DNA from: Verrucomicrobiota bacterium
GTDB taxonomy: Bacteria > Verrucomicrobiota > Verrucomicrobiia > Opitutales > Opitutaceae
Direction of reading: 5' to 3'
DNA length: 6,851 nucleotides
NCBI GenBank assembly: GCA_030832235.1
Contig: JAURJO010000124.1
Location: 1 to 6,851 of the forward strand
Shown: positions 1-6,851 of the stretch, in pieces
Numbering within the stretch: the first letter of the stretch is position 1
How the letters are laid out: every line of letters starts with the position of its first letter
Notes under the pieces: generated by a model
What the model saw: only the letters and a program-made list of their open reading frames with translations
What the model was told of the DNA's origin: nothing
Database searches by the model: none
Made by a program: the position numbers and the translations under genes

Positions 1-18
1 CGCAGCACGAAGAAGTAA
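1..18 (+). CDS. 3' end of an upstream gene (last codons only)
   Basis: Frame 1 reads Arg-Ser-Thr-Lys-Lys and then a TAA stop at 16-18. A strong rho-independent terminator begins 21 bases later, which is what the end of a plus-strand transcription unit looks like. Five residues are too few to identify the product. The reading frame is inferred only from the stop codon's position ahead of the terminator. Confidence 0.35.
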   Translation, partial: RSTKK

Positions 19-39
19 CCTTCTTCCCGCTCCCTTCCC

Positions 40-73
40 GCCCTCCGGTCAACTCCGGGGGGCTTTTTGTTTT
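40..73 (+). terminator. Rho-independent terminator of the upstream gene
   Basis: GCCCTCCGG (40-48) pairs with CCGGGGGGC (55-63) in a 9-bp stem with one T-G wobble and a 6-base loop, TCAACT. The T-rich tract TTTTTGTTTT follows directly at 64-73. This is the classical intrinsic terminator layout on the plus strand. It separates the upstream gene from the DUF1015 gene, so the latter probably has its own promoter in 74-138, although I see no convincing -35/-10 pair there. Confidence 0.85.
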
Positions 74-103
74 CTGGCTCCGCGATTTTTTCCGTGTCAA
101 CCG

Positions 104-117
104 GCCGGCACGCCGGC
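104..117. repeat. Small GC-rich inverted repeat ahead of the DUF1015 gene
   Basis: GCCGGC occurs twice (104-109 and 112-117) separated by two bases. Each copy is itself palindromic, so the pair can form a tight hairpin in the leader or act as a two-site palindrome. It lies 21 bases before the chosen ATG. Such runs arise easily by chance in GC-rich DNA, and no function can be assigned. Confidence 0.3.
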
Positions 118-138
118 TTTGCTCCGCGTCCCTTTCCC

Positions 139-1353
139 ATGCGCATCCATCCGTTCCAGGGTCTTGTTCCCGTGCCCGCCCTTGCTCCCGAGGTCGCCTG
201 CGTGCCTTACGACGTCGTCAACACGGCCGAAGCAGCCGCGCTCGCCGCCGGCCGGCCGCACAGCTTGCTGCATGTCGACCGCGCCGAGATCGGTCTGCCG
301 CCGGCGACCGATCCTTACAGCGAGGCGGTCTACGCCCGCGCGCGCTCGAATTTCGAAGCGCTGCAACGCAACGGCACCTTGGTGCGCGAGACCGGGCCCT
401 GTCTCTACGTCTACCAGCAACGCATGGGCGACCACGTGCAGCGCGGCCTCGTCGCGGGCTGCCACGTCGAGGATTACGACGCGGAGCTCATCAAGAAGCA
501 CGAGAAGACCCGGAAGGACAAAGAGGACGACCGCACCCGACTGATCGACACGCTGAGTGCCGACACCGGTCCCGTTTTCCTGACTTACCGTGACAACGCG
601 GCCGTCACTGCGCTGGTGAACGCCAAGACCAAGGAGCAACCGCTTCACGATTTCACGGCTCCCGACGGCATCCGGCACACGGTGTGGCGGATCGCGGGCG
701 GGCAGGAGTGGGTGAAGGCCTTCGGCGCGGTGCCAGTGACCTACATCGCGGATGGTCACCACCGCGCGGCGAGCGCGGCCCGCGTCGCCCGCCTGCGCCG
801 CGAACGTAACCCGTCCCACACCGGCGCCGAGGAGTACAACTGGTTTCTCTGCGTGCTCTTCCCCGCGAGCGAGCTGAAGATCCTCCCCTACAACCGCATC
901 GTGCTCGATCTGAACGGCCTCACGCCCGCGGCGTTGCTGGCTAAGGTGAAGGACCTGTTCGGCTTGGTGGAGAACGCCAACCCGAGCCCCTCGCGCGTCG
1001 GCGAAGTCAGCATGTACCTCGGCGGAAAATGGTACGGCCTGCGCTGCGCGGCCGACGCCGGTGCTGATCCGGTGTCGCGCCTCGATGTGAGCGTGCTGCA
1101 GGACAAGCTGCTCGGTCCGGTGCTCGGGATCACCGACGTACGCACCAGCAAGCGGATTGATTTTGTCGGCGGCATCCGTGGCACGGGTGAGCTGGTGAAG
1201 CGCGTCGACGCCGAAGGCGGCGTGGCGTTCTCCATGTACCCGGTGACCTTGGGGCAGCTGATGGACATCGCCGACGCCGGGCAGATCATGCCGCCGAAGA
1301 GTACGTGGTTTGAGCCGAAGCTGCGCTCCGGGCTCTTCATCCACACCTTCTGA
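139..1353 (+). CDS. DUF1015 family protein (COG4198/PF06245-like)
   Basis: This is a 404-residue soluble protein with no signal peptide or membrane segment, about the usual length for the DUF1015 family. Family hallmarks run along the whole length: PYDVV (residues 23-27), LHVDR (44-48), HEKT followed by a charged stretch (121-132), IADGHHR (203-209), LPYNR (249-253), LDVSVLQDKLL (315-325) and a C-terminal MPPKSTWFEPK block (384-394). The biochemical function is not established. From general knowledge, family members often sit beside serine biosynthesis genes, and the DGHHR block resembles the ParB/sulfiredoxin-type nucleotide-binding signature also found in free serine kinases, so a kinase-like role is a hypothesis only. 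The ATG at 139 is chosen because the family's conserved N-terminus (MRIHPFQGL) begins there. The longer frame from TTG 67 would start inside the upstream terminator. No clear Shine-Dalgarno precedes ATG 139. The antiporter gene follows after 22 bases, probably cotranscribed. Confidence 0.9.
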   Translation: MRIHPFQGLVPVPALAPEVACVPYDVVNTAEAAALAAGRPHSLLHVDRAEIGLPPATDPYSEAVYARARSNFEALQRNGTLVRETGPCLYVYQQRMGDHVQRGLVAGCHVEDYDAELIKKHEKTRKDKEDDRTRLIDTLSADTGPVFLTYRDNAAVTALVNAKTKEQPLHDFTAPDGIRHTVWRIAGGQEWVKAFGAVPVTYIADGHHRAASAARVARLRRERNPSHTGAEEYNWFLCVLFPASELKILPYNRIVLDLNGLTPAALLAKVKDLFGLVENANPSPSRVGEVSMYLGGKWYGLRCAADAGADPVSRLDVSVLQDKLLGPVLGITDVRTSKRIDFVGGIRGTGELVKRVDAEGGVAFSMYPVTLGQLMDIADAGQIMPPKSTWFEPKLRSGLFIHTF

Positions 1354-1365
1354 ACCGGCGGCGTA

Positions 1366-1369
1366 GGAG
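1366..1369 (+). promoter_or_regulatory. Ribosome binding site deciding the antiporter's GTG start
   Basis: GGAG lies 6 bases ahead of GTG 1376 and 9 bases ahead of the adjacent in-frame GTG 1379. Either spacing is workable, and the site sits in the 22-base gap after the DUF1015 stop. It is the clearest Shine-Dalgarno sequence in the window. Confidence 0.65.
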
Positions 1370-1375
1370 CCAATC

Positions 1376-2710
1376 GTGGTGGCCGCCGTCGTTCCGTTTG
1401 CTGTCGCCGCGCCTGCGTCGGGGATTCCGCTCTGGCTGAGCGCGCCGTTCGCGCTGCTGCTCCTGCTGATCGCGGTCGCGCCGCTGGCGCCGGCGCGCTT
1501 GAAACACCTGTGGGAGCGCTTCTACCCGGTGGTCGCGCTCGGTTTGGGGGCGGCGGTGGCGACTTATTACCTCGCGCGCGTGCCTGGCGGGGGCGGCCTG
1601 CTCGCGCACACCGCCGCCGAGTACGCTTCGTTCATCATCCTGATCGGCTCGTTGTTCACCGTGGCGGGCGGGATCCACATCCGCGTGCGCGGCGAGGCCA
1701 CGCCGGCGGTGAACGTCGCGTTCCTCGCCGTGGGGGCCGTGGCGGCGAATTTCATCGGTACGACGGGCGCCTCGATGGTGCTGATCCGGCCCTGGATCCG
1801 GATGAACAAGGTGCGCGTGAGCGGCTTCCATATCGTATTCTTCATCTTCGTGGTCTCGAACCTCGGCGGCGCGCTCACGCCGATCGGCGATCCGCCGCTA
1901 TTCCTCGGCTACCTGCGCGGCGTGCCGTTCTTCTGGCTGGCGGAGCGGGTGGTCATGCCCTGGCTCGTGACGCTCGGCCTCGTGCTGGCGGCCTTCTACG
2001 TTTTCGATCTCCGCAGCTTTCGCCGAATGCCGCGTCGCCTGCAGACGGAGGCGGCGCAGGAACCGGAAACGTGGCGCGTGGACGGCGCCGGTAATGTCCT
2101 GCTGCTCGGCGTGATCATCGGCGCGGTTTTTCTTCCGGATCGTTTCTTTCTGCGCGAACTCACGATGCTCGCGGCGGCGGTAGCGAGCCATCGGCTGACG
2201 TCGCGGGAGGTGCACGAGGCGAACGCGTTCGGTTTTGGGCCGGTGAAGGAGGTGGCCTTTTTATTCGCGGGGATCTTCGCGACGATGATGCCTGCGTTGG
2301 GCTATCTGGAGGAACACGGTCGCGAGTTCGGTTTCACGGCCCCCTTGCAGTACTACCTCGCCTCGGGGGCGCTTTCGTCGGTCTTGGATAACGCGCCGAC
2401 TTACGTGAACTTCCTCCAGCTCGCGCAGGCGACGGCGGCGGCGACCGATCCGGCGGCATTCGCGGGCAAGGCTGGTCCGGAAGCGGTGCGGGCGTTGCTC
2501 GTCGCTCAGCCGCTCTACGTGGTCGCGGTGAGTCTCGGTGCGGTGTTCTTCGGCGCGATGACCTACATCGGCAACGGGCCCAACTTCATGGTGAAGTCGA
2601 TCGCGCACGAGGCGCACGTGCATTGTCCGTCATTCTTCGGCTACATCGTGCGCTACAGCCTGCCGGTGTTGCTGCCGATCCTTGTGCTCGTCGGTTGGAT
2701 GTTCCTGTAG
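1376..2710 (+). CDS. Na+/H+ antiporter / citrate-type carrier of the ion transporter superfamily (CitMHS_2- or NhaD-like)
   Basis: A 444-residue integral membrane protein with roughly 11-12 hydrophobic segments, for example near residues 19-38, 49-67, 82-100, 109-130, 151-170, 191-210, 238-254, 291-309, 378-400 and 421-443. Two family-type half-repeat signatures are visible. In the first half these are NFIGTTGASMVL (125-136) and SNLGGALTPIGDPPLFLGYL (161-180). In the second half they are SSVLDNAPTYVNF (334-346) and TYIGNGPNFMVKSIA (396-410). These TPIGDPP and GNGPN re-entrant motifs with a DNAP motif are typical of ArsB/NhaD/CitMHS-type carriers, which use a Na+ or H+ gradient in the inner membrane. 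Relatives are usually annotated as sodium:proton antiporters or putative citrate transporters, and the true substrate cannot be read from sequence. A charged cytoplasm-like loop (211-236) separates the halves. GTG 1376 is chosen for its GGAG site. The gene lies 22 bases after the DUF1015 gene and converges on the glutamate dehydrogenase gene with a 16-base gap. Confidence 0.85.
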   Translation: MVAAVVPFAVAAPASGIPLWLSAPFALLLLLIAVAPLAPARLKHLWERFYPVVALGLGAAVATYYLARVPGGGGLLAHTAAEYASFIILIGSLFTVAGGIHIRVRGEATPAVNVAFLAVGAVAANFIGTTGASMVLIRPWIRMNKVRVSGFHIVFFIFVVSNLGGALTPIGDPPLFLGYLRGVPFFWLAERVVMPWLVTLGLVLAAFYVFDLRSFRRMPRRLQTEAAQEPETWRVDGAGNVLLLGVIIGAVFLPDRFFLRELTMLAAAVASHRLTSREVHEANAFGFGPVKEVAFLFAGIFATMMPALGYLEEHGREFGFTAPLQYYLASGALSSVLDNAPTYVNFLQLAQATAAATDPAAFAGKAGPEAVRALLVAQPLYVVAVSLGAVFFGAMTYIGNGPNFMVKSIAHEAHVHCPSFFGYIVRYSLPVLLPILVLVGWMFL

Positions 2711-2726
2711 TCGCGTCCGCGCGTTC

Positions 2727-4001
2727 TCACGGGAAGAGCCCGCGGCTCTGCTTGGCGTCGGCCACGCGTTGGATACCGAGGGTGAGGGCGGCGAGACGGC
2801 GGCTGAATTTGAACTTACGTTTCTGGGCCTCGACGGCGTCGCTGGCCCGGTCGAGCATCGCGAAGAGTTTCTGCAGCACCTCGTCGCGGGTCCAATAGTA
2901 GTTCGAGAGGTTCTGCAGCCATTCGAAGTAGGACACGATCACGCCGCCCGAATTGCAGAGCACGTCGGGGATCAGCTCGATGTCGCCGCGCTCCTCGAGC
3001 ACGCGGTCGGCGGCGTTGGTGGTCGGGCCATTGGCGCCCTCGGCGATGAGGCGGCAGCGCAGCCGGGGGGCGTTCTGGTCGGTGATCACGCGCTCGAGCG
3101 CGCACGGCGCGAGGACCGTGCACTTGAGTTCCAGGAGTTGCTCGTTCGTCACAGGCTCGCCGCCGTCGAAATCGAGCAGCACCTTCTGGGAGCGCACGTA
3201 GGCGAGGGCCTTTTCCAGATTGATGCCCTTGGGGTTGTAGACGCCTCCGGTGTAATCGGAGATGGCGATCACCTTTGCGCCGTAGTTGCGGAGGGCGAGG
3301 GCGGTCTCGCTGCCGACGTTGCCGAAACCCTGGACCGCGACGGTGGCTCTCGACACAGGCAGCTTCATTTTTTCGAGGTACTTCCGCGCGAGGTACGCCA
3401 CGCCGGCCCCGGTGGCCTCGCGCCGTCCCTCGGATCCGCCGAGCGCTATGGGCTTGCCCGTCACCACCGCGCTGGCGACGTGGCCCACGTGATTGGAATA
3501 GGTGTCCATCATCCACGCCATGATCCGCTCGTTGGTGCCGACGTCAGGCGCCGGCACGTCGACCTGCGGGCCGACGAAGTTCACCATCTCCTGCATGTAG
3601 CGACGGGAAAGATGCTCGAGTTCCGACTCCGTGAGTTGGTTGGGGTCGACGATCACGCCGCCCTTGGCGCCGCCGTAGGGCAGGCCCACGAGCGAGGTTT
3701 TCCAACTCATCCACATGGCGAGGGCCGCGACCTCGCCGAGCGTGACATTCTGGTGAAACCGGATGCCACCCTTGGACGGGCCGGTGGAGAGGTTGTGCTG
3801 CACCCGGTAGCCCTCGAAGACGGTGACGCTGCCGTCACGACGGCGCACGGGCAGCGAGACCGCGAGGCAACGGCGGGGATACTTGGTGCGGTCGCGGATC
3901 GCGTCGGGAAGGTTGATCGCGTCGGCGGCCTTGTCGAATTGGCGACACGCCATCCGGAAGACGTCGGAGTCGTAGAGGCTGGAGACAATGGCTTTGGACA
4001 T
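2727..4001 (-). CDS. gdhA: Glutamate dehydrogenase (Glu/Leu/Phe/Val dehydrogenase family)
   Basis: This 424-residue enzyme catalyses reversible oxidative deamination of glutamate to 2-oxoglutarate and ammonium in the cytoplasm, linking nitrogen assimilation to the TCA cycle. The length fits the short hexameric GDH class. The N-terminal substrate domain carries GPSKGGIRFH (74-83), WKTSLVGLPYGGAKGG (100-115) and PAPDVGT (150-156). These supply the three conserved lysines K77, K101 and K113 and the catalytic D153. The Rossmann domain shows GFGNVG (225-230) with D249 at the expected end of the second strand, which leans towards NAD+ over NADP+ but does not prove it. EGANGPTT (321-328) and NSGGVIVSYFEW (350-361) follow. 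K77 together with S357, the counterpart of the glutamate gamma-carboxylate binding serine, argues for glutamate rather than leucine or phenylalanine. The ATG at 4001 gives a standard family N-terminus, though no Shine-Dalgarno is evident upstream of it. It is divergent from the coiled-coil membrane protein gene and convergent with the antiporter gene. Confidence 0.95.
   Translation of the reverse strand: MSKAIVSSLYDSDVFRMACRQFDKAADAINLPDAIRDRTKYPRRCLAVSLPVRRRDGSVTVFEGYRVQHNLSTGPSKGGIRFHQNVTLGEVAALAMWMSWKTSLVGLPYGGAKGGVIVDPNQLTESELEHLSRRYMQEMVNFVGPQVDVPAPDVGTNERIMAWMMDTYSNHVGHVASAVVTGKPIALGGSEGRREATGAGVAYLARKYLEKMKLPVSRATVAVQGFGNVGSETALALRNYGAKVIAISDYTGGVYNPKGINLEKALAYVRSQKVLLDFDGGEPVTNEQLLELKCTVLAPCALERVITDQNAPRLRCRLIAEGANGPTTNAADRVLEERGDIELIPDVLCNSGGVIVSYFEWLQNLSNYYWTRDEVLQKLFAMLDRASDAVEAQKRKFKFSRRLAALTLGIQRVADAKQSRGLFP
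2735..2749. other. Weak hairpin inside the 3' end of the glutamate dehydrogenase gene
   Basis: AGAGCC (2735-2740) and GGCTCT (2744-2749) form a 6-bp perfect stem with a 3-base loop, just inside the last codons of the minus-strand dehydrogenase gene. The convergent genes leave only 16 bases between them, so any terminator must overlap coding sequence. There is no proper T tract on either side, so a bidirectional terminator role is speculative. Confidence 0.25.
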
Positions 4002-4028
4002 GGTTTGTTGTGGTTGCGTCGAGTTTGG

Positions 4029-4073
4029 CGCGCCGGGGCGACGGTCGCAAACGGCTTCCCGCTGCCCGGCGCG
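4029..4073. repeat. Perfect 9-base inverted repeat in the divergent spacer
   Basis: CGCGCCGGG (4029-4037) and CCCGGCGCG (4065-4073) are exact reverse complements separated by 27 bases. The spacer between them holds a smaller GCGA/TCGC stem (4038-4041 with 4045-4048). The repeat fills much of the 77-base gap between the divergent start codons at 4001 and 4079. It could be an operator read by a dimeric regulator, or an RNA hairpin in the leader of the plus-strand gene, where the right arm ends 5 bases before ATG 4079. GC-rich DNA makes such repeats fairly common, so function is unproven. Confidence 0.45.
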
Positions 4074-4078
4074 GAGTT

Positions 4079-5590
4079 ATGTCGCCTAATCCCCGCTCGT
4101 CACCGGGTGAATGGCCCTCGCAAGCCTCGCGCGCGGACGTGTTTGCGTTTCAACGGGTGTCGCCCGAGACGTGGGGGGTGGCGCTCGAATCGCTCTTCGC
4201 CGGGGTGTTTGGCTGGCTGACCCGCCGCTTGGCGGGGGTGGCAGTGGCGGCGTTGACCGCTACGGCGATCTACGGCACGTGGCTTTTTGTGCGGCAGGAG
4301 GCGTTGCAGGAGTGGGATCGCCGCGGGAGGCTGCAGTCGGCGTCGGCTGATCGCGTGAAAATCGAACGCGCGCGCGAGGCCTTGGCGGCACGCACGAAAG
4401 AGCTGGGCGCGGAGACGAAGGCGCAGGAGACGCGGTTGCGCGAGGCGACCAAGACTGTCGCTGAACTCCGCGATCGCGAGGGCTGGTGGGGTCGATGGTT
4501 TGGCGACCCCAAGGCGCGGGCGGAAAACGCGCAACGGGTCGCCCGGGCAGACGCTGCGCTCGAGGAAGCGGCCGGACGTCTGGCGGCGTCGCGTCGCGCG
4601 TTGGAGCAGGCTGGTTGGGAGCGCGAGGGATTGGAGGCCGCGTGGCGCCGGGTGAATGACGAGATCTCTTTTCTGGAACGCAGCCGCTCTTGGTTTGTGC
4701 GCTGGATTGCGGCCGCTTGGGAGAAAGTGAAGTGGTACGTCATCGGCGGTCTCGCTGTCGTCCTGCTCGGGCCGATCACGTGGGCGGCGGTGCTTTATTA
4801 CGGCCTGGCTTCGCTGGCGACGCGTGGCATGGCGCTGCGCATTGGGGAACCTTATGCCGCAGGCTTCGACGCCGGGGAGAGTCTTCCCGGTCTCGAGGTC
4901 GCGCTTCGACCGGGTGAGCGGCTGCTGGTCCGCGGACGCTTTCTGCAGGCTTTGGACGAGGACCTTAACCGGGGCACGAGGTTCATTCTCGATTGGCGTA
5001 TGCCGTTCACGAGCGCGGCATGCGGGCTGGTGGAGTTGGTCGAGTTGCGGCACCGGGGGAGTGACGGCGAACGGCGAGTGACACTGGCCGGTGGTGGTGA
5101 AGAGCACGTCGAACTTTCACTGGTGACGCTGCCGGACGGCGCATCGCTGGTCCTGCGGCCCAGGTATCTCGCGGCGGTGGTCGTGGCCGACGAACAACGC
5201 TTACAGATCCGGCGCCACCGGCGTTGGCTGAGCTGGCGGGCGTGGGTGACGGGAACCGTCCGGCATTTCGAGTTCACCGGACCCTGCCGGCTGGTGGTCG
5301 CGGGCGGCCGGGGTGTGCGGGTGGAACGCTTGGAGACCAGGGAGGGTGTTCCGGCGCGAAGACTGAATCGCGGCGTTACGATCGGCTTCACTCCCGGCTT
5401 AGAATCGCGGCCGGCACGGGCCGAGACTTTTTGGGGATACTACCGCGGCCGCAGCCGGCTTTTCGACGACGTGTTTTGCGGTCGCGGCGTGGTTTTGGTG
5501 CAGGAGGCGCCGCTGGAGGGTGGTCAGGACGGCCGTCGCCGCGCGGGAACGGCGCTCCGCGAGGCGCTGTTGCGCCTGCTGGGGCTGTGA
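4079..5590 (+). CDS. Unrecognised membrane protein: two membrane helices, coiled coil and beta-rich C-terminal domain
   Basis: I do not recognise this 503-residue protein. From ATG 4079 it shows a polar N-terminus (1-50) and a hydrophobic helix (about 51-73). A long Ala/Glu/Arg/Gln-rich, probably coiled-coil region follows (about 74-202), broken by an aromatic patch GWWGRWFGDPK (134-144). A second hydrophobic segment (about 219-246) leads to a C-terminal domain (about 254-490) with alternating hydrophobic residues and many glycines, typical of beta-sheet. Phrases such as DGASLVLRPRYLAAV, FTGPCRLVV and GRGVVLVQ faintly recall the AIM24-type beta fold, a low-confidence suggestion only. No catalytic motif is visible. 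The topology is uncertain because charged residues flank both helices. The start is uncertain: the frame is open back to GTG 4010, which would leave only 8 bases to the divergent gene. ATG 4079 has a GGAG only 2 bases upstream, too close to be ideal, and GTG 4178 is a third candidate. Strong GC-rich codon use and an uninterrupted frame support a real gene. Confidence 0.75.
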   Translation: MSPNPRSSPGEWPSQASRADVFAFQRVSPETWGVALESLFAGVFGWLTRRLAGVAVAALTATAIYGTWLFVRQEALQEWDRRGRLQSASADRVKIERAREALAARTKELGAETKAQETRLREATKTVAELRDREGWWGRWFGDPKARAENAQRVARADAALEEAAGRLAASRRALEQAGWEREGLEAAWRRVNDEISFLERSRSWFVRWIAAAWEKVKWYVIGGLAVVLLGPITWAAVLYYGLASLATRGMALRIGEPYAAGFDAGESLPGLEVALRPGERLLVRGRFLQALDEDLNRGTRFILDWRMPFTSAACGLVELVELRHRGSDGERRVTLAGGGEEHVELSLVTLPDGASLVLRPRYLAAVVVADEQRLQIRRHRRWLSWRAWVTGTVRHFEFTGPCRLVVAGGRGVRVERLETREGVPARRLNRGVTIGFTPGLESRPARAETFWGYYRGRSRLFDDVFCGRGVVLVQEAPLEGGQDGRRRAGTALREALLRLLGL

Positions 5591-5602
5591 AACCGTGCTG
5601 AC

Positions 5603-5643
5603 GCGCGGTGGCGGGCGCGCTTGTGCCGGCACGGGCACCGCGC
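5603..5643. repeat. Inverted repeat with internal palindrome upstream of uvrB
   Basis: GCGCGGTG (5603-5610) and CACCGCGC (5636-5643) are perfect reverse complements. Between them lies the 10-base palindrome GTGCCGGCAC (5623-5632). Together they can form an imperfect stem-loop filling most of the 65-base gap between the membrane protein gene and uvrB, ending 12 bases before the uvrB ATG. No T tract follows, so it is not a typical intrinsic terminator. It might be an operator, a leader structure, or simply a by-product of high GC. Confidence 0.4.
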
Positions 5644-5655
5644 CACGTTGCGCCG

Positions 5656-6851
<1,196 letters not shown>

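Noticed and set aside
97..1344. 415-residue open frame on the minus strand opposite the DUF1015 gene
   Set aside because: Its product is a low-complexity His/Arg/Val/Ala-rich string with no family motif. It is the usual antisense shadow of a GC-rich gene whose plus-strand product matches a known family end to end.
1510..2094. 194-residue plus-strand frame inside the antiporter gene
   Set aside because: It is an out-of-frame shadow rich in Arg, Gly and Ala. The real frame gives transporter motifs over the same bases.
4024..4053. Possible gdhA promoter on the minus strand (TTGCGA with CAAACT 17 bases away)
   Set aside because: The -10 hexamer matches the consensus poorly, so it is not called as a feature.
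2682..4220. 512-residue open frame on the plus strand across the glutamate dehydrogenase gene
   Set aside because: The minus-strand gene is unmistakable glutamate dehydrogenase with all catalytic residues. The plus-strand product is a His/Gly/Asp/Val-rich mirror, and it also overlaps the antiporter end and the start of the next gene.
4100..5107. 335-residue minus-strand frame opposite the membrane protein gene
   Set aside because: The product is Arg/Pro/Gln-rich without structure or motifs, while the plus-strand frame gives coherent membrane helices, a coiled coil and a beta-rich domain. The plus-strand protein is itself unrecognised, so this rejection is somewhat less certain than the others.

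Overview
The window is compact, GC-rich bacterial chromosome with five substantial genes and short gaps. No mobile element, CRISPR array, tRNA or rRNA is visible, and no stretch over 300 bases lacks a gene. The gene set (DUF1015 protein, ion-transporter-superfamily antiporter, glutamate dehydrogenase, uvrB), the high GC and the mostly weak Shine-Dalgarno signals fit a free-living GC-rich bacterium. The Opitutaceae (Verrucomicrobiota) are my best guess. That is an impression from protein sequence style, not a demonstrated placement.

Left part (1-2710, plus strand): the last few codons of an upstream gene are followed by a clear rho-independent terminator (40-73). Then comes a DUF1015-family protein, most likely starting at ATG 139. 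A predicted Na+/H+ antiporter or citrate-type carrier follows only 22 bases later, starting at GTG 1376 behind a good GGAG ribosome binding site. These two probably form one transcription unit.

Middle part (2711-4078): a 424-residue glutamate dehydrogenase lies on the minus strand, converging on the antiporter with a 16-base gap. All expected catalytic and glutamate-specificity residues are present. Its start faces, across a 77-base divergent spacer, an unrecognised membrane protein. The spacer holds a perfect 9-base inverted repeat.

Right part (4079-6851, plus strand): the unrecognised protein (about 503 residues) has a membrane helix, a long predicted coiled coil, a second membrane helix and a beta-rich C-terminal domain. 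It is the least explained gene in the window. After a 65-base spacer with another inverted repeat comes uvrB, the helicase subunit of nucleotide excision repair, cut by the window end after 398 codons.

The genes do not form one obvious pathway. Apart from the DUF1015-antiporter pair they look like independent housekeeping units, and I see no strong evidence for a new multi-gene system. The best leads are the coiled-coil membrane protein and the ParB/Srx-like DGHHR signature of the DUF1015 protein.
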